From DSBG01 sp049975365 (lineage in GTDB: Bacteria; Desulfobacterota; Desulfomonilia; UBA1062), in NCBI GenBank assembly GCA_049975365.1, contig JBNGDS010000003.1:30362-94361 (forward strand): 64,000 bases of DNA, written 5' to 3'. Below are positions 62,656 through 64,000 of this stretch, in pieces (within the stretch, counting starts at the first letter, position 1; each line of letters opens with the position of its first letter). The position numbers and the translations under genes were made by a program. Below the pieces are notes generated by a model. That model did no database searches, was not told the DNA's origin, and saw only the letters and a program-made list of their open reading frames with translations.

Positions 62656-63765
62656 CTACTCAAGGCCGTCATCATGGAAAAAGATCTCCACACCCCGTCG
62701 CATGACTTCTGCCAGGAATGGATCAGGGTCTGGGAGCAGCCGTTCCGCGGAATAGACCCCCCCGGGAGTATCTTTGAATGTGCCGTCGAGCTCCCACAGG
62801 GCAGCCACGACACAGGGAATGGATGTGATCTGGCCAATGTGCCCGATGTAGGTGTATGTACGGTGTGCGGTCTTTCCCCCGTGGAGGCCGTATACATCCA
62901 CCCGTCCCACTGATTTGTCCAGCCCGCCTGCGCCGAAGATGCTCTCGATTGTATAAAAGAACTCCGCCGCCTTCTTTCTTCGGGCGTGCGTGCTGAAAAG
63001 ACCCGTCTTGTCCACGAGCATGATGAGGAGCGGGATGTAGGATGGCTGTACACCGCCATGCAGGGTCACCTCGGAAAGTCCTGACAGGTTGCGGGGAATG
63101 GAAACGCTCTCCGCATGTCCGGTATAGTACACAGGCAGCTCTCCCATGGGAAACGGGAACCTCACGACCTTCCTGCCGCCCCCGGTGGGAACCCTGATCT
63201 CTCTGCCGCGTATGGTCTGGAGTGTGGTCCCATGAAATATGTTGAAGAGATGCGTCAGGTTGGCAGGGCCGGCTGCCTCGTTTGATCCTGCAGCCCAGTG
63301 CACATTGATGCGCCTGGGATCATCCATGGAATTATAGCCCTTGCGTGCAAGGGCCTGGGTGATACCAGGGGAATTCCCCCACCCTGTCAGGATGTGTACA
63401 CCCTTGGTCCGTGCAGTCTCATCGAGGGGAATGACATCAAGATAGGCCTCATAATCGTCTGCGATGGAGACATATGGTCTTCCCGCATCAAGTGCAGCCT
63501 GAGCACATCGCTTTTCAGAAAAGTAAAACGGTCCGGCAAACCCAAGGGTGATGTCGTGCTGCTTCATGAATTCCACCAGACGACCGTGGTCTTCAATATC
63601 GATTCCCTGAGCGGAAAACCGGGATCCCCTGTGTGCCGCTTCCTGCTTCGCCTTGTCGAGGTTGATATCGGCAATGGTTACGCCCAGATCCATCGTCTCC
63701 CTGCCAAGCTCATCCAAGGCGTCCCTGGCCATGTCTCCTGCACCGCCGAGAACAAGAATATTCAT
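62656..63765 (-). CDS. Saccharopine dehydrogenase-like NAD(P)-binding protein
   Basis: 369 residues. N-terminal Rossmann fold with ILVLGGAGDMARDAL as dinucleotide loop and VTIADINLDKA as the following acidic strand (the Asp favours NAD). The rest matches the saccharopine dehydrogenase family (GFAGPFYFSEKRCAQAALDAG, YVSIADDYEAYL, GWGNSPGITQALA). Members act as oxidoreductases on amino-acid-derived imines or related compounds, but many are uncharacterised; no lysine genes are nearby. Convergent with the DUF169 gene (77-base gap). The 235 bases from 63766 to the window end show no gene I can support. Confidence 0.85.
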   Translation of the reverse strand: MNILVLGGAGDMARDALDELGRETMDLGVTIADINLDKAKQEAAHRGSRFSAQGIDIEDHGRLVEFMKQHDITLGFAGPFYFSEKRCAQAALDAGRPYVSIADDYEAYLDVIPLDETARTKGVHILTGWGNSPGITQALARKGYNSMDDPRRINVHWAAGSNEAAGPANLTHLFNIFHGTTLQTIRGREIRVPTGGGRKVVRFPFPMGELPVYYTGHAESVSIPRNLSGLSEVTLHGGVQPSYIPLLIMLVDKTGLFSTHARRKKAAEFFYTIESIFGAGGLDKSVGRVDVYGLHGGKTAHRTYTYIGHIGQITSIPCVVAALWELDGTFKDTPGGVYSAERLLPDPDPFLAEVMRRGVEIFFHDDGLE

Positions 63766-64000
63766 GATTCTCCTCCTCTCATCAGGAAAATTTCATGTCT
63801 CATTCAGATCGTCCCTCTGTTCTTGTAATACATTCCGAGACGGCGATGCAACTGCCTGGGGAAAAACGCCGCAATCCTGTTCCTTACATGCATATCCAAG
63901 TTTGGAGACACTCTTTTTTGTTCGATAGGAAGGTTACACTTAAGTGGTTCGTGAGTCATCCCTCATCATTGACTTGCTCACAAGCAGGCTTATACTGGTA

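Noticed and set aside
1..64000. tRNA/rRNA genes, insertion sequences, prophage or defence genes
   Set aside because: No cloverleaf with a TPsiC arm, transposase, integrase, terminal inverted repeats or known defence protein was recognised on either strand by eye.

Overview
The window looks like a piece of a draft genome or metagenome bin from an anaerobic bacterium of the former Deltaproteobacteria (Desulfobacterota, perhaps a syntrophic fatty-acid or aromatic degrader). The reasons are oxygen-independent ribonucleotide reduction (NrdD/NrdG), three long-chain acyl-CoA synthetases, two large CoA-transferases, a TRAP uptake operon under a sigma-54 type regulator, DUF169 and kinase-like proteins, and the order rpsP-khpA-rimM-trmD-PF09936-rplS-rnhB-yraN. 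The taxonomy is inference. A run of exactly 100 N (12470-12569) marks a scaffold gap of unknown size. I see no rRNA, tRNA, CRISPR array, insertion sequence or phage gene.

Layout. 1-9 kb: two soluble PAS hybrid histidine kinases, endonuclease V, nrdG, a stand-alone receiver, and nrdD behind a textbook pair of NrdR boxes. 9-14.6 kb: an acyl-CoA synthetase, an exosortase-locus type polysaccharide deacetylase, the assembly gap with both ends of truncated gene(s), and a 662-residue CoA-transferase. 14.8-22.8 kb: a sigma-54 activator divergent from dctP-dctQ-dctM, a LIV-type binding protein and a FAD-linked 2-hydroxyacid-type oxidase; together these look like uptake and oxidation of a small organic acid. 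22.8-26.5 kb: nadE, an acyl carrier protein plus PP-loop amidotransferase-like pair, and a DHH phosphoesterase. 26.5-30.6 kb: the ribosomal/tRNA-modification operon, read leftwards from a good sigma-70 promoter. 30.8-34.4 kb: a class III aminotransferase followed at once by a divergent kinase-fold protein, a small membrane protein and an orphan ABC binding protein. 34.5-46.3 kb: leftward genes tilS-mfd-two parvulin-type chaperones-uvrA, headed by a flavodoxin and a CoA-transferase/GNAT fusion. 46.6-53 kb: a metallophosphoesterase, then gatC-gatA-gatB-pncB-mtnA, the last four joined by 4-bp overlaps, behind a promoter covered by a perfect dyad. 53.2-57 kb: tandem acyl-CoA synthetases, the first broken by a frameshift. 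57.3-64 kb: a collagen-like/YadA-head-like repeat lipoprotein, a second lipoprotein, an MFS exporter, a DUF169 protein and a saccharopine-dehydrogenase-like protein.

How it fits together. Several blocks are housekeeping (translation, DNA repair, NAD synthesis from nicotinate via PncB and NadE, tRNA amidation). The accessory blocks point to organic-acid and fatty-acid metabolism. The best candidates for something undescribed are the aminotransferase/kinase-fold pair, the carrier-protein/PP-loop pair, the CoA-transferase fusions, the repeat lipoprotein and the two dyad symmetries near nadE and gatC. All functional statements come from motif recognition by eye; no database search was run.
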